This document shows positions 27,549 to 36,949 of a stretch of DNA of 64,000 bases, piece by piece. This DNA comes from CAJQQY01 sp045106765. GTDB lineage: Bacteria; Bacteroidota; Bacteroidia; Chitinophagales; Saprospiraceae. The stretch's first letter is position 1; every line of letters starts with the position of its first letter. Location: positions 5,747 through 69,746 of the forward strand of contig JBGCFD010000030.1 in NCBI GenBank assembly GCA_045106765.1. Reading direction: 5' to 3'. Both the position numbers and the translations under genes were made by a program. A model generated the notes under the pieces. The model worked only from the letters and a program-made list of their open reading frames with translations. It was not told where the DNA came from and searched no databases.

Positions 27549-28673
27549 ATGAAGTTTTTAAAAATATTTTTTATTCTATTTATTTCAAGTGTTTTTTTGT
27601 TTACTTCTTGCAAAGATGATGATGAGAAAGATCCTTGTTCAAGTGATTTTGATCAAGTGGCATTGTTTACCAATGTGGCGGATAACATAATACTTCCAAG
27701 TTATGAAAATCTAAAAACCAAGGTAGATGAATTATCTACGAAGACTCAAAATTTTGTGACTACTCCAGATGAGATTGGATTAATTGAATTGAGAGAAGCT
27801 TTTAAGGCAGCTTATTTAACTTGGCAAAGTGCCGCTCAATTTGAGTTTGGTCCAGCGGAAGATGTGTTCCTAAGAAACAGCCTAAATAATTTTCCAGCCA
27901 ATACTAGTCAAATAGAATTTAACATTGAAAATGAAACCAATAATTTCGATCAACCAGATACTTACGATCAAGGATTTCCAGCATTGGATTTTCTTCTATT
28001 TGGAATTGCTGGGAGTGATGATGTTTTGGAAACGGTAAACGTGTATGCGAATAATGTTGACAAAGAGAAATATAAAAAACACCTCAGCGACCTAGTTACT
28101 GATATGCAAGTTAAAGTAACACAGACTAATGATAAATGGATCTCATCATATCGAAATACATTTATCACTAGAACTGGAACTGCTGCTGGAAATTCTTTAA
28201 GCCAAATTATTAACGGTTGGAATGAAAACTATGAATTGATTAAAAGAAATAAAATTGGTGTCCCGTCAGGAGTGTTAGATTTGAATTTTCCATTGCCAGA
28301 TAAAGTGGAAGCAGTTTACAGCGGAATCTCTTCTTCCTTGGCAGTTGCTGCTTTGAATGCTTCTTTGGAATTATATTTAGGTATGGATAGAGAAGGAAAT
28401 AATGGAATTGGATTAGATGATTTCTTAGAAAAAGTGGATGCAGAAAAAAATGGAAAAACGCTTGATGAAGTTATCCAAGAACAATTTACTAATGCCATTA
28501 ATGCTGTTACTTCCCTGCCTGATCCTTTATCTGATTCAATCGAAAATGATGAAACGCCAACCGTTTTAGCGTATAATGAAACTACTAAACAAGTAGTTAA
28601 TATTAAAACAGATTTGCCATCAGTCCTTTGCATTTCTATTACTTATATCGACAATCCAAGTGATAGTGATTAA
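27549..28673 (+). CDS. Imelysin-family lipoprotein
   Basis: The 374-residue lipoprotein (Cys21, FLFTSCKDDD) has the imelysin (M75-like) helical fold. Visible family segments are LREAFKAAYLTWQSA, FGPAEDVFLRNSLNNFPAN and QGFPALDFLLFG. Imelysin-like proteins belong to iron-regulated uptake systems (IrpA, EfeO relatives). The GxHxxE metal motif of the founding members is not evident: the corresponding place reads GFPALD, so peptidase activity is unlikely. The TAA stop shares its last base with the ATG of the HTTM gene, which shows tight operon coupling. Confidence 0.88.
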   Translation: MKFLKIFFILFISSVFLFTSCKDDDEKDPCSSDFDQVALFTNVADNIILPSYENLKTKVDELSTKTQNFVTTPDEIGLIELREAFKAAYLTWQSAAQFEFGPAEDVFLRNSLNNFPANTSQIEFNIENETNNFDQPDTYDQGFPALDFLLFGIAGSDDVLETVNVYANNVDKEKYKKHLSDLVTDMQVKVTQTNDKWISSYRNTFITRTGTAAGNSLSQIINGWNENYELIKRNKIGVPSGVLDLNFPLPDKVEAVYSGISSSLAVAALNASLELYLGMDREGNNGIGLDDFLEKVDAEKNGKTLDEVIQEQFTNAINAVTSLPDPLSDSIENDETPTVLAYNETTKQVVNIKTDLPSVLCISITYIDNPSDSD

Positions 28674-30028
28674 TGTCAAAAGGTCAAAAAATAATATGGC
28701 GTTTTATTGATTCGCCAGTTGGGATTAAACCTCTCGTAAGATTTAGAATTCTTTTTGGAGGATTAATGATGTTGGGAATGATCCGTTTTATACAGGAAGG
28801 ATGGACGGAAAAATTATATCTCGAACCACGATATTTTTTTAAATTTTATTGGTTCGAATGGGTTAAGCCTCTTGATGAAAATGGGATGTATATTTTACTT
28901 TCAATAATCATAGGAAGCTCCGCAATGGTGATGTTAGGATTTTTATATCGCATCGCTATTATCACGTTCTTTGTCAGTTTTACGTATCTCGAATTGATTG
29001 ATGCGACTAATTATTTAAACCATCATTATTTGGTTTGCTTGCTTTCGTTTTTAATGATTTTTTTACCAGCCAATAAATCTTACTCTGTAGATGTATTGTT
29101 ATGGAGAAATATAAAAACGGATCGTGTGTCAAGTTGGACAATTAATATTTTAATTTTCCAATTAACAGTAGTTTACACTTTTGCAGGATTGGCTAAGTTA
29201 AATTATGATTGGATTTTTCAAGCAATGCCCTTAGCTGTTTGGTTACCCGAAAGGCAAGATGTTCCGCTTGTTGGATATTTTTTTCAATTCAAATGGGTGG
29301 CGTTTTTGATGAGCTGGGCAGGAGCATTTTATGATTTGACGATTGCTTATTTTTTGATGAATTCACGAACTAGACCGTTCGCATATTTCATGGTAATCGT
29401 TTTTCATTTGATGACTTGGTTACTATTTAATATTGGACTATTTCCTTGGATAATGATCGTGAGTACTCTAGTTTTTTTTCCAGAAAAGAAATTATCAAAT
29501 GCTGTTAAAGATATTTCTAAAAGTATAATTAAGACTCATTCGCATGCTGAGGTAAGGAATTACTTTTCAATTAAAAAGCAAATATTATTACCCTTTTTAG
29601 TGGTGTATATGTTGTTGCAAATAATGATTCCTTTTCGGCATTTTTTATATCCAAGTAATGTTTTTTGGTCGGAGGAAGGATATAGATTTTCGTGGAGAGT
29701 GATGCTAGTAGAAAAATCAGGACAAACAACATTTACCCTCAAAGACCCCAAAACGAATCGGCAAACTGAAATAATTAATTCGAGATATTTAACTCCTTTT
29801 CAAGAAAAACAAATGAGTATTCAACCTGATTTTATTTTACAGTTTGCTCATTATTTGAAATACGAATATCAACGAACACATGGAATCAATAATCCAATAA
29901 TTACGGTTGATTCACATGTCGCACTCAATGGAAGAGTAAGTCAAAGATTCATAGATCCGAGTGTGAATTTGGCAAAAATTAAAGATGATTTTCTTCCAAA
30001 AAAATGGATTTTAGATTTTGAAAAATAA
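28673..30028 (+). CDS. HTTM-domain (vitamin K-dependent gamma-carboxylase-like) membrane protein
   Basis: The 451-residue integral membrane protein has about eight hydrophobic helices. It opens with the HTTM-type segment LVRFRILFGGLMMLGMIRFI and continues with NYLNHHYLVCLLSFLMIFLPANKSYSVD and FAGLAKLNYDWIFQAMPL. The family is related to the membrane part of gamma-glutamyl carboxylase. The C-terminal beta-rich tail (FSWRVMLVEKSGQTTFTLKDP) also follows the family pattern. Its role in iron uptake clusters is not settled. It overlaps the imelysin gene by one base and ends 46 bases before the preferred start of the receptor gene. Confidence 0.85.
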   Translation: MSKGQKIIWRFIDSPVGIKPLVRFRILFGGLMMLGMIRFIQEGWTEKLYLEPRYFFKFYWFEWVKPLDENGMYILLSIIIGSSAMVMLGFLYRIAIITFFVSFTYLELIDATNYLNHHYLVCLLSFLMIFLPANKSYSVDVLLWRNIKTDRVSSWTINILIFQLTVVYTFAGLAKLNYDWIFQAMPLAVWLPERQDVPLVGYFFQFKWVAFLMSWAGAFYDLTIAYFLMNSRTRPFAYFMVIVFHLMTWLLFNIGLFPWIMIVSTLVFFPEKKLSNAVKDISKSIIKTHSHAEVRNYFSIKKQILLPFLVVYMLLQIMIPFRHFLYPSNVFWSEEGYRFSWRVMLVEKSGQTTFTLKDPKTNRQTEIINSRYLTPFQEKQMSIQPDFILQFAHYLKYEYQRTHGINNPIITVDSHVALNGRVSQRFIDPSVNLAKIKDDFLPKKWILDFEK

Positions 30029-30074
30029 GCGTAAGTGGTTGATAATCAAATATTTGTGGTTTTTAAATAAAAAA

Positions 30075-32513
30075 ATGAACTCTAAAAAATACACCTTATT
30101 ATTTTTAGTAATAATACTATTACAAAGTGTTGTTTTGGCACAAGTTGGAGTAGTTTCTGGCCAAGTATTGGATCAGCAAACTAATATTCCAATTGCTAAT
30201 GCGAGTGTATTTTTGGAAAATAAAAATGAAATAATTAAGACTAATTCGAATGGAGAATTTGAATTTAATCAAGTAACAAAAGGAGATTTAGAATTAACGA
30301 TTTATAAAGAAAATTACGCAACAAAAACTGAATTAATAATTTTTGAAAAAGAAGTTTTGACGGATGTAATTATATTGTTAGGAAAACTTAACCTGCAAAT
30401 CGATGAAGTTGAGATTACTGCTAAATCAGGAGAAGATGTTGGACTAAGAAAATTAAATAATGTAGAAGGTACAGCGATTTACGCCGCAAAAAAAAGTGAA
30501 GTAATCGAGTTAGAAAATATAGTAGCTAACCAAGCCACGAATAATGCGAGACAAGTTTATAAGGCGATTGCAGGAGTCAATGTTTGGGAAAGTGATGGTG
30601 CTGGGTTACAATTAAGTATTGGTGCTAGGGGATTAGATCCTAATCGAACTTCCAACTTTAATACCCGCCAAAATGGTTATGATATTAGTGCTGATGCACT
30701 TGGTTATCCCGAAAGTTATTACACACCTCCTGTGCAAGCTTTGCAACGAATTGAGATCGTTCGAGGGGCTGCATCTTTGCAATATGGTTCTCAATTTGGA
30801 GGGCTCTTAAATTTTGTCTTTAAAAAAGGAAATAAGAAAAAACCAATTGAATTTATTTCTGAAAATACAGTTGGTTCATTTGGTTTGGTTTCTTCCTTCA
30901 ACAGTTTGGGAGGTGAAAAAAATGGTTGGAATTATTATACTTTTTATCAAAGAAAACAAGGCGATGGCTGGCGAGACTTTTCTAAGTTTGAACAAAATAC
31001 TGCTTTTGCAAGTGTCTCCAAATCTATCAATAAAAATTTAAAGATTGGAGTTGAATACACTTTTATGAATTATATCGCTCAGCAAGCAGGAGGTTTAAAA
31101 GATTTTGATTTTGCTCAAAATCCTCAACAGTCGTTGCGTACTCGGAATTGGTTTAAGGTCAATTGGAACTTAGCAGCGTTGACTTTAGATTATAAAATTT
31201 CAGATAAAACGAAGTTAAATTCTCGCAGTTTTTTTCTTGCTGCACAAAGAGATGCATTAGGCGAATTGGGAAGAATTGATCGACCTGATCCAATGAGAGA
31301 TCGAGATTTGATTCGAGGGAATTATAATAATTTTGGTAACGAGACTCGTTTAATTACTCGGTATGATTTGGGAGAACAAACTTCTACTTTTTTAATTGGA
31401 GCGAGATATTATCAAGGATTTACGACCAATGAACAAGGCGATGCTGATGCAACTAGTGATGCTAATTTTACCTTTTTAAATCCGACTGATTTAGAAAAAT
31501 CTGCTTATGATTTTCCAAGTAAAAATATTGCGGTCTTTGCCGAAAATCTTTTTAATATCAATGAAAATTGGACGATTACTCCAGGAGTCAGATTTGAGTA
31601 TATCAAAACCGCATCAGAAGGTTTTTATAAAAAAACATTTATAGTGGGTGGTCAAATTCAGTCGGTGAGAAGATTTGAAGATTCGATGGAGAATCCTCGT
31701 TCGTTAGTTTTATTAGGTCTAGGAGTGGGGCATAAGATTTCAGAAAATACCGAAGCTTATGCAAATTTTTCTCAAAATTATCGCTCTATTAATTTTAGCG
31801 ATCTTGCTGTAGTGAACCCCAATTTAATTGTAGATAGTTTGTTGCAAGATGAAAAAGGTTTTAATACTGATCTAGGAATTAGAGGAAGTTTTTGGAAAAA
31901 TAAAATTAAAATTGATGCCAGTATTTTTTATTTGCGTTATCAAAACAGAATTGGAATTGGAGAAATTATTATTGAAGATCCAGTTGTAATTGAAAAAGCA
32001 GTAGCTTTTAGAACGAACATTGGTGATGCTAGAATCTTAGGATTGGAATCTTATTTAGAAGCTGACTTATTAGATATATTAAATAAAAAAACAAAATATT
32101 TACATCTTTCAATATTTACTAATCTCAGTTTAATTCACGGAAAATATTTATCAGGGCAATCATTTGTGATTGGCAAAAATGTAGAGTTAATTCCTCCAAT
32201 AAATTTAAAAACAGGCCTTAACTTTCGTTGGAAAAAATTTAAAGCCTCTTATCAATTTACTTTTGTTGGTGAGCATTTTTCGGATGCTACCAATGCAGAA
32301 TTTGTATCAGATGCTACTCGTGGAACAATCCCAAGTTATCAGGTGCAAGATTTATCATTTAGTTATACTTGGAATCGATTTCAGTTCCAGTCTGGGATCA
32401 ATAATTTGACCAATGAATCTTATTTTACACGTCGAGCAGTTGGTTATCCTGGACCAGGAATTATTCCTTCAGATGCTCGAAGTTTTTATGGAACAATAGC
32501 TATTAAATTTTAA
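30075..32513 (+). CDS. TonB-dependent outer-membrane receptor (FecA/iron type)
   Basis: The 812-residue receptor starts at 30075 rather than at an in-frame ATG at 30018: MNSKKYTLLFLVIILL...VLAQ is a proper signal peptide, whereas the longer form adds a basic leader overlapping the HTTM gene. A carboxypeptidase-regulatory-like domain (about 28-110) precedes the plug (VYKAIAGVNVWE, IGARGLDPNRTS, QALQRIEIVRGAASLQYGSQFGG). A 22-strand barrel ends in FYGTIAIKF. The plug resembles ferric-dicitrate/siderophore receptors more than SusC, and no SusD gene is adjacent. With DUF4856, imelysin and HTTM genes upstream, iron or heme uptake is the best reading; the ligand is not shown. Confidence 0.92.
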   Translation: MNSKKYTLLFLVIILLQSVVLAQVGVVSGQVLDQQTNIPIANASVFLENKNEIIKTNSNGEFEFNQVTKGDLELTIYKENYATKTELIIFEKEVLTDVIILLGKLNLQIDEVEITAKSGEDVGLRKLNNVEGTAIYAAKKSEVIELENIVANQATNNARQVYKAIAGVNVWESDGAGLQLSIGARGLDPNRTSNFNTRQNGYDISADALGYPESYYTPPVQALQRIEIVRGAASLQYGSQFGGLLNFVFKKGNKKKPIEFISENTVGSFGLVSSFNSLGGEKNGWNYYTFYQRKQGDGWRDFSKFEQNTAFASVSKSINKNLKIGVEYTFMNYIAQQAGGLKDFDFAQNPQQSLRTRNWFKVNWNLAALTLDYKISDKTKLNSRSFFLAAQRDALGELGRIDRPDPMRDRDLIRGNYNNFGNETRLITRYDLGEQTSTFLIGARYYQGFTTNEQGDADATSDANFTFLNPTDLEKSAYDFPSKNIAVFAENLFNINENWTITPGVRFEYIKTASEGFYKKTFIVGGQIQSVRRFEDSMENPRSLVLLGLGVGHKISENTEAYANFSQNYRSINFSDLAVVNPNLIVDSLLQDEKGFNTDLGIRGSFWKNKIKIDASIFYLRYQNRIGIGEIIIEDPVVIEKAVAFRTNIGDARILGLESYLEADLLDILNKKTKYLHLSIFTNLSLIHGKYLSGQSFVIGKNVELIPPINLKTGLNFRWKKFKASYQFTFVGEHFSDATNAEFVSDATRGTIPSYQVQDLSFSYTWNRFQFQSGINNLTNESYFTRRAVGYPGPGIIPSDARSFYGTIAIKF

Positions 32514-32527
32514 AAAATATATTAATT

Positions 32528-32704
32528 ATGACTCCTTCACTTACGGACAAACGACATTTTAATCCAGAACAAAATCAAGTGATTCTTCCTTTTGCCTTGC
32601 CCATCGTTCAAGGTAAAAAGATGAAAAAGAAATGCTGTAAAAAATATAAAAAGAAAGGAGTGAGATGTAAAAGATGTCCTGGAAGATTAGCTTGGGAAGA
32701 TTAA
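32528..32704 (+). CDS. Small Cys/Lys-rich protein at the end of the iron operon
   Basis: A 58-codon frame starts 14 bases after the receptor stop. Its second half is very basic and Cys-rich: KKMKKKCCKKYKKKG, then RCKRCPG. The paired cysteines (CC, then CxxC) suggest metal or iron-sulfur binding. The N-terminal half (HFNPEQNQVILPFALP) is neutral. The ATG, short spacing and strand fit translation with the receptor. Similar CC...CxxCP mini-proteins seem to recur in Bacteroidota, from memory only. There is no signal peptide, so it would be cytoplasmic. Confidence 0.6.
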   Translation: MTPSLTDKRHFNPEQNQVILPFALPIVQGKKMKKKCCKKYKKKGVRCKRCPGRLAWED

Positions 32705-32759
32705 TAAATAGGCTACTAATAAATTGATTGAGATTGTTTAAGTTTGCAAAAAACAAATT

Positions 32760-33743
32760 ATGAAAGCAATCTTATTAAAAGAATTTGGTGGACCTGAACA
32801 ATTATATTTAGGCGAAGCTAAAAAGCCAACTCCTTCTTCAAATGAAGTATTAGTCAAAGTGAAAACCACGGCACTCAACCGTGCAGACACTTTGCAGCGC
32901 ATGGGAAAATACCCACCTCCACCTGGCGCAAGTTTAATTATCGGATTAGAAATGGCAGGAGTTATTGAAGCAGTTGGAATAGAAGTTACCGATTGGAAAG
33001 TGGGTGATCGAGTTTGTGCCTTACTAGCTGGAGGTGGTTATGCAGAATTTGTAACAATACATTCACAATGTTTGATTCCAATTCCCGAAGGATTTGATTT
33101 TGAAAAAGCAACTGCTATTCCAGAAGTATTCTTGACAGCTTATCAAGCGATTTTCTATTTATCAAAATTTAAAAAAGGTGAACGAATTTTGATCCATGCT
33201 GGTGCAAGTGGAGTAGGGACAGCTGCAATTCAATTAGCTAAATCACTTGGAGCAAGAGAAATTATTGTCACCGCTTCTGCGGGGAAACATCAAATTTGTA
33301 AAGACCTTGGAGCAGATTTCACCATAGATTATAAAACTCAAAACTTCGAAGAAGAAGTCTCGAAAATCACCAATGGCGAAGGAGTCGATGTAATCATAGA
33401 TTTCTTAGCTGCGCCTTATTTTCAAAAAAATATTAATTCTTTAAACTTCGATGGACGAATGGTGATGCTCGCGTTGATGGGAGGATGGAAGGTGGAAGAA
33501 TTAATTTTGGCGAATATTTTACGAAAGCGGTTACATATCATGGGTTCGACATTACGAGCAAGAACTTTGGATTACAAAATTGGGTTGACCAAGGATTTTT
33601 CAGATTATGCTTTGGCTAAATTTACGACTGGAGAATTGAAACCGGTGATTGATTCTATTTTTGATTGGAAGGAAGTGGCAGATGCGCATCGGTTGATGGA
33701 GTCGAATGGAAATAGTGGAAAGATTGTTTTAAGAGTGGAATAA
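32760..33743 (+). CDS. NAD(P)H-quinone oxidoreductase, zinc-independent MDR family (PIG3-like)
   Basis: The 327-residue protein is a medium-chain dehydrogenase/reductase of the quinone-oxidoreductase group. The N-terminal GroES-like part has TALNRADTLQRMGKYPPPPGAS, characteristic of the PIG3/TP53I3-like branch. The Rossmann part carries HAGASGVGTAAIQLAKSLGA near residue 147. The catalytic-zinc ligands of alcohol dehydrogenases are absent. It probably reduces quinones or enals with NADPH, in the cytoplasm. It follows the mini-gene by 55 bases and ends 10 bases before the next gene, so it may read with the beta-barrel gene. Confidence 0.9.
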   Translation: MKAILLKEFGGPEQLYLGEAKKPTPSSNEVLVKVKTTALNRADTLQRMGKYPPPPGASLIIGLEMAGVIEAVGIEVTDWKVGDRVCALLAGGGYAEFVTIHSQCLIPIPEGFDFEKATAIPEVFLTAYQAIFYLSKFKKGERILIHAGASGVGTAAIQLAKSLGAREIIVTASAGKHQICKDLGADFTIDYKTQNFEEEVSKITNGEGVDVIIDFLAAPYFQKNINSLNFDGRMVMLALMGGWKVEELILANILRKRLHIMGSTLRARTLDYKIGLTKDFSDYALAKFTTGELKPVIDSIFDWKEVADAHRLMESNGNSGKIVLRVE

Positions 33744-33753
33744 AATAGTTGCT

Positions 33754-34518
33754 ATGAAAAATCTAATTAAAATTTTATTTTTTTCTGTAATTTGTTTTCC
33801 TATTTTTTGTTTCGGACAAAATTCTAAATGGATTTTTTCCTCTAAATCAAATATTGCTTTTTTTAAAATCGAAGATGATATTGTCAATCGAAATTTTAAT
33901 CCCCAATTTTCACTTTTATTTAATATTTATAGAAAGTCAACGCCACTTTTAGGCTGGAGTGTAGGAATGAAAAGACGATTTAAGTTTATGGATAATTTTT
34001 ATTTTCTAACAGGTTTAGAATTTCGATTGAGTCAATTGAAAAAGCAAGAATGGTTAGAATCTTCATCTGGAGAAATAGTGTATGATCCCAAATTTGAAAT
34101 GAATGATATCATTTTAAATGGAACAATTAATCGTGAATTATTAGATACGGAATCTAATATTTTTTCTTTTAATTCTTACCCGAAAGAAGCACCTTTTGAA
34201 ACAAAAACGAAAAGTATATTCTTAGATTTACCTTTGAATTTTCATTTTGAATCATTATCTCGCAAGTGGTTGGTATCGGCAGGTTTTAATATTGGAATTT
34301 CATTAAAATCCATAGTCTCACATCCTTATATTCTTACTCGTGAAAATATTTTTTTAGGGGTAAATGCTAATGTTGATTATCGTTTTTTTAAAAATTATTA
34401 CTTGTCTTTAGGTTTTACTAATTTTGAAAAAGGAGTTAATATTTTCAATTTTGATTTACTAGAAATTAGAAACCAAAACATTTTTTCTTTTGGAATCTCA
34501 TGTTTGATAAAGCCATAG
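33754..34518 (+). CDS. Outer-membrane beta-barrel-like protein, unknown function
   Basis: The 254-residue exported protein has a signal peptide (cleavage about residue 21, ...FCFGQ). Alternating beta-strands follow (FFKIEDDIVNRNFNPQFSLLF, WSVGMKRRFKF, LEFRLSQLKK) and it ends with a strand FSFGISCLIKP. The pattern resembles porin-family PorT/OmpW-like barrels of Bacteroidota without a specific match. It follows the quinone reductase by 10 bases. Its stop is six bases from that of the convergent malate:quinone oxidoreductase, with no hairpin between them. Confidence 0.7.
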   Translation: MKNLIKILFFSVICFPIFCFGQNSKWIFSSKSNIAFFKIEDDIVNRNFNPQFSLLFNIYRKSTPLLGWSVGMKRRFKFMDNFYFLTGLEFRLSQLKKQEWLESSSGEIVYDPKFEMNDIILNGTINRELLDTESNIFSFNSYPKEAPFETKTKSIFLDLPLNFHFESLSRKWLVSAGFNIGISLKSIVSHPYILTRENIFLGVNANVDYRFFKNYYLSLGFTNFEKGVNIFNFDLLEIRNQNIFSFGISCLIKP

Positions 34519-34524
34519 TTTATT

Positions 34525-36021
34525 TTATGTTTCTTCCTCCAACTTCAAAACCCTCGTCGTCCTCTCCCTCGTCTCCAAACATAACTCCCCATTTTCAATC
34601 AAAGATTCACCATATGTCGGAATCATTTCTTTAATTTTATTTTGCCAATCTTCCGTTTTGATTTTTTCTGGAAAACATTTCTCCACCACATCTAACATGA
34701 TACTTACGGAAGTCGAAGCACCAGGTGATGCTCCCAAAAGTGCTGCTAAAGAACCATCATCATCTGTAACTATTTCAGTTCCAAATTGTAATTTTCCTCC
34801 ACCTTTTTCACCCTTTTTAATAATCTGAACTCGCTGTCCTGCGTACGCTAATTCCCAATCTTCCATCTTTGCATCAGGATAATATTTTTGCAAAAATTCA
34901 AAGCGTTCCTCTGGTGATTGCATCACTTGATCGATCAAATATTTTGTCAAAGAAATATTTTTCATACCCGCAGAAAGCATCGGCCAAATATTATGCATCT
35001 CAATTGAAAGTGGCAAATCCCAATAAGATCCATTCTTTAAAAACTTTGTAGAAAATCCAGCATAAGGACCAAATAACAAAGCTTGTTTTCCATCAATAAA
35101 TCGAGTGTCTAAATGTGGAACTGACATAGGTGGATTGCCAGTTGCCGCTTTTCCATACACCTTTGCTTGGTGCTGTTTTACAATTTCAGGATTCGTACAT
35201 TTTAACCATTGACCTCCAACTGGAAATCCACCAAAGCCATTTCCTTTTTCAATATCTGCTTTATCCAATAGTGGAATTGCACCACCTCCAGCGCCAATAA
35301 AAACGAAAGGACTCGAATGAACATATTCTTTTTTACTATCCAGATTTTCAATATCAATTTTCCAACTTCCATTTGCTTGTTTGGTCAAATCTTGAATCTC
35401 TTGACCGAGGTGAACTTCGACTCCATCCAACGTTTTTAAATATTCAATCATTCCTCGGGTGATCGCTCCAAAATTTACATCAGTTCCAATTTCCATAAAA
35501 GTTGCACCGACCTCTTCTTTATGATTTCGACTCAACATCATCAAGGGGGCCCACAAAGAAATTTCTTCAAAATCTTCACTAAACTTCATGTCTTTGAAAA
35601 TCGAATATTGAGTCATCGCATCATATCTTTTTTTCAAAAACTGAATATTTTCATCTCCCCAAACTAAACTCATATGTGGAATGTCATTGATAAAAGGTTG
35701 CTTGAATGGAAAGTTTTGCGACTCTTTTAGATAGGCCCAAAATTGTTTGGATACTTCAAAATTAGAAGCAATTTTAAGTGCTTTAGAAATGTCGACTGTT
35801 CCATCTTCTCGTGCTGGCGTATAATTCAATTCGCAAAAAGCGGAATGTCCAGTTCCAGCATTATTCCAAGCATCAGAACTTTCTGCACCCACTTTATCCA
35901 ATCTTTCAAAAATAGAAATAGTTGCTTCAGGCATTAATTTTTTAAGAAGTACACCAAGTGTGGCACTCATAATTCCTGCACCAATTAGCGTAATATCTGA
36001 ATAGTTTCGGGCATCTTTCAT
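34525..36021 (-). CDS. mqo: Malate:quinone oxidoreductase
   Basis: This is the FAD-dependent, membrane-associated enzyme that oxidises malate to oxaloacetate with quinone as acceptor, feeding the TCA cycle into the respiratory chain. The 498-residue length is normal. Visible features are the N-terminal dinucleotide fold IGAGIMSATLG, ERLDKVGAESSDAWNNAGTGHSA, VHSSPFVFIGAGGGAIPLL and the C-terminal GASPGASTSVSIMLDV. A TACATTTG promoter box lies on the minus strand 30-37 bases upstream. It is a single-gene unit. Identification is secure. Confidence 0.96.
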   Translation of the reverse strand: MKDARNYSDITLIGAGIMSATLGVLLKKLMPEATISIFERLDKVGAESSDAWNNAGTGHSAFCELNYTPAREDGTVDISKALKIASNFEVSKQFWAYLKESQNFPFKQPFINDIPHMSLVWGDENIQFLKKRYDAMTQYSIFKDMKFSEDFEEISLWAPLMMLSRNHKEEVGATFMEIGTDVNFGAITRGMIEYLKTLDGVEVHLGQEIQDLTKQANGSWKIDIENLDSKKEYVHSSPFVFIGAGGGAIPLLDKADIEKGNGFGGFPVGGQWLKCTNPEIVKQHQAKVYGKAATGNPPMSVPHLDTRFIDGKQALLFGPYAGFSTKFLKNGSYWDLPLSIEMHNIWPMLSAGMKNISLTKYLIDQVMQSPEERFEFLQKYYPDAKMEDWELAYAGQRVQIIKKGEKGGGKLQFGTEIVTDDDGSLAALLGASPGASTSVSIMLDVVEKCFPEKIKTEDWQNKIKEMIPTYGESLIENGELCLETRERTTRVLKLEEET

Positions 36022-36050
36022 AGGAGAAGTTTCGATTTTTTCAAAAAAAT

Positions 36051-36058
36051 CAAATGTA
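36051..36058 (-). promoter_or_regulatory. -7 box of mqo
   Basis: TACATTTG on the minus strand matches TAnnTTTG and sits 30-37 bases before the mqo ATG. A TTTT tract 19 bases further upstream may serve as a weak -33. Confidence 0.5.
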
Positions 36059-36263
36059 AATGATTAAATTGGATTCTAAAATTTTTTATCTAAAAGAAAA
36101 TTTTATTAAAAATAATTCCCCCATTTTGTCGTAAAAAGAAATCAAATTGTCGAGAAAAAAGAGGATTAAAAAACTTAAAAAATATTTTAGAGTTTATATT
36201 ATAGAAATACTTTTAATGAAAGATGATAAATCATCCAACTAAAAATTAATATTAGTCTTAATT

Positions 36264-36881
36264 ATGAATGAAAGAATAGAAAGCTCAGATAAAATCATTA
36301 GAAATCACATCGTTTGGTCGATGGGAGCAGGATTAATTCCTGTTCCAATTGCCGATTTTTTTGCCGTAAGTGCCATTCAATTAGATATGGTTCGACAGAT
36401 GTGCAAAGTTTATGATGTAGATTTTAAAGAAACAGAAGGGAAGGCTGTAATATCATCTATGACTAGTTCTGGTTTAGCTAGATTAGGTGCTCGCGCTGCT
36501 TTAAAATTTATCCCAGGAGTAGGAACGATGATTGGAGGAATGACGATGGCAGTTTTGTCAGGCGCTTCCACTTATGCTTTGGGAGAAGTGTTTAAAAAAC
36601 ATTTTGAAACAGGTGGAACTTTCTTAGATTTTGATGCAGATCGCTTGACGAAAATGTATAAAGAGAAATTTGAAAAGGGTAAAAAAGTAGCAGAGGAAAT
36701 TAAGAAGGAGCAACAGCGAAAACAAGAAGTTGTTGAAAAAGTAGAACATAAAAAGGCTGCCCAAAAAGAACAAAAAGATGTCATCTCTCGATTAACTAAA
36801 TTGGGTGAATTAAAAGAAAAAGGCATTATCTCTGATAAAGAGTTTCAAGCAATGAAGAAAAAATTGATTGAAGAATTTTAG
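36264..36881 (+). CDS. DUF697 protein with C-terminal SHOCT-like domain
   Basis: The 205-residue protein begins with a DUF697-type domain (1-115): two hydrophobic helical stretches, VWSMGAGLIPVPIADFFAV and LKFIPGVGTMIGGMTMAVL, with alternating Gly residues. A basic coiled coil (about 135-175) follows, then a SHOCT-like end (LGELKEKGIISDKEFQAMKKKL). DUF697 appears alone or fused to GTPases in membrane-stress proteins such as YcjF; no GTPase is present here. SHOCT segments often mediate protein-protein contacts at membranes. It is monocistronic and convergent with the DUF429 gene. No specific function can be given. Confidence 0.82.
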   Translation: MNERIESSDKIIRNHIVWSMGAGLIPVPIADFFAVSAIQLDMVRQMCKVYDVDFKETEGKAVISSMTSSGLARLGARAALKFIPGVGTMIGGMTMAVLSGASTYALGEVFKKHFETGGTFLDFDADRLTKMYKEKFEKGKKVAEEIKKEQQRKQEVVEKVEHKKAAQKEQKDVISRLTKLGELKEKGIISDKEFQAMKKKLIEEF

Positions 36882-36900
36882 ATGAAAAAGTAGGTTAAAT

Positions 36901-36949
36901 GATTAATCAGTTAATTAGAGTTCTCGTTACTTTGACTAACAGATTAATC
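36901..36949. terminator. Imperfect hairpin between convergent genes
   Basis: GATTAATCAGTTAA at the left and CTAACAGATTAATC at the right (36936-36949) pair at about 12 of 14 positions. The DUF429 stop codon lies in the right arm. Probably a bidirectional terminator. Confidence 0.4.
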
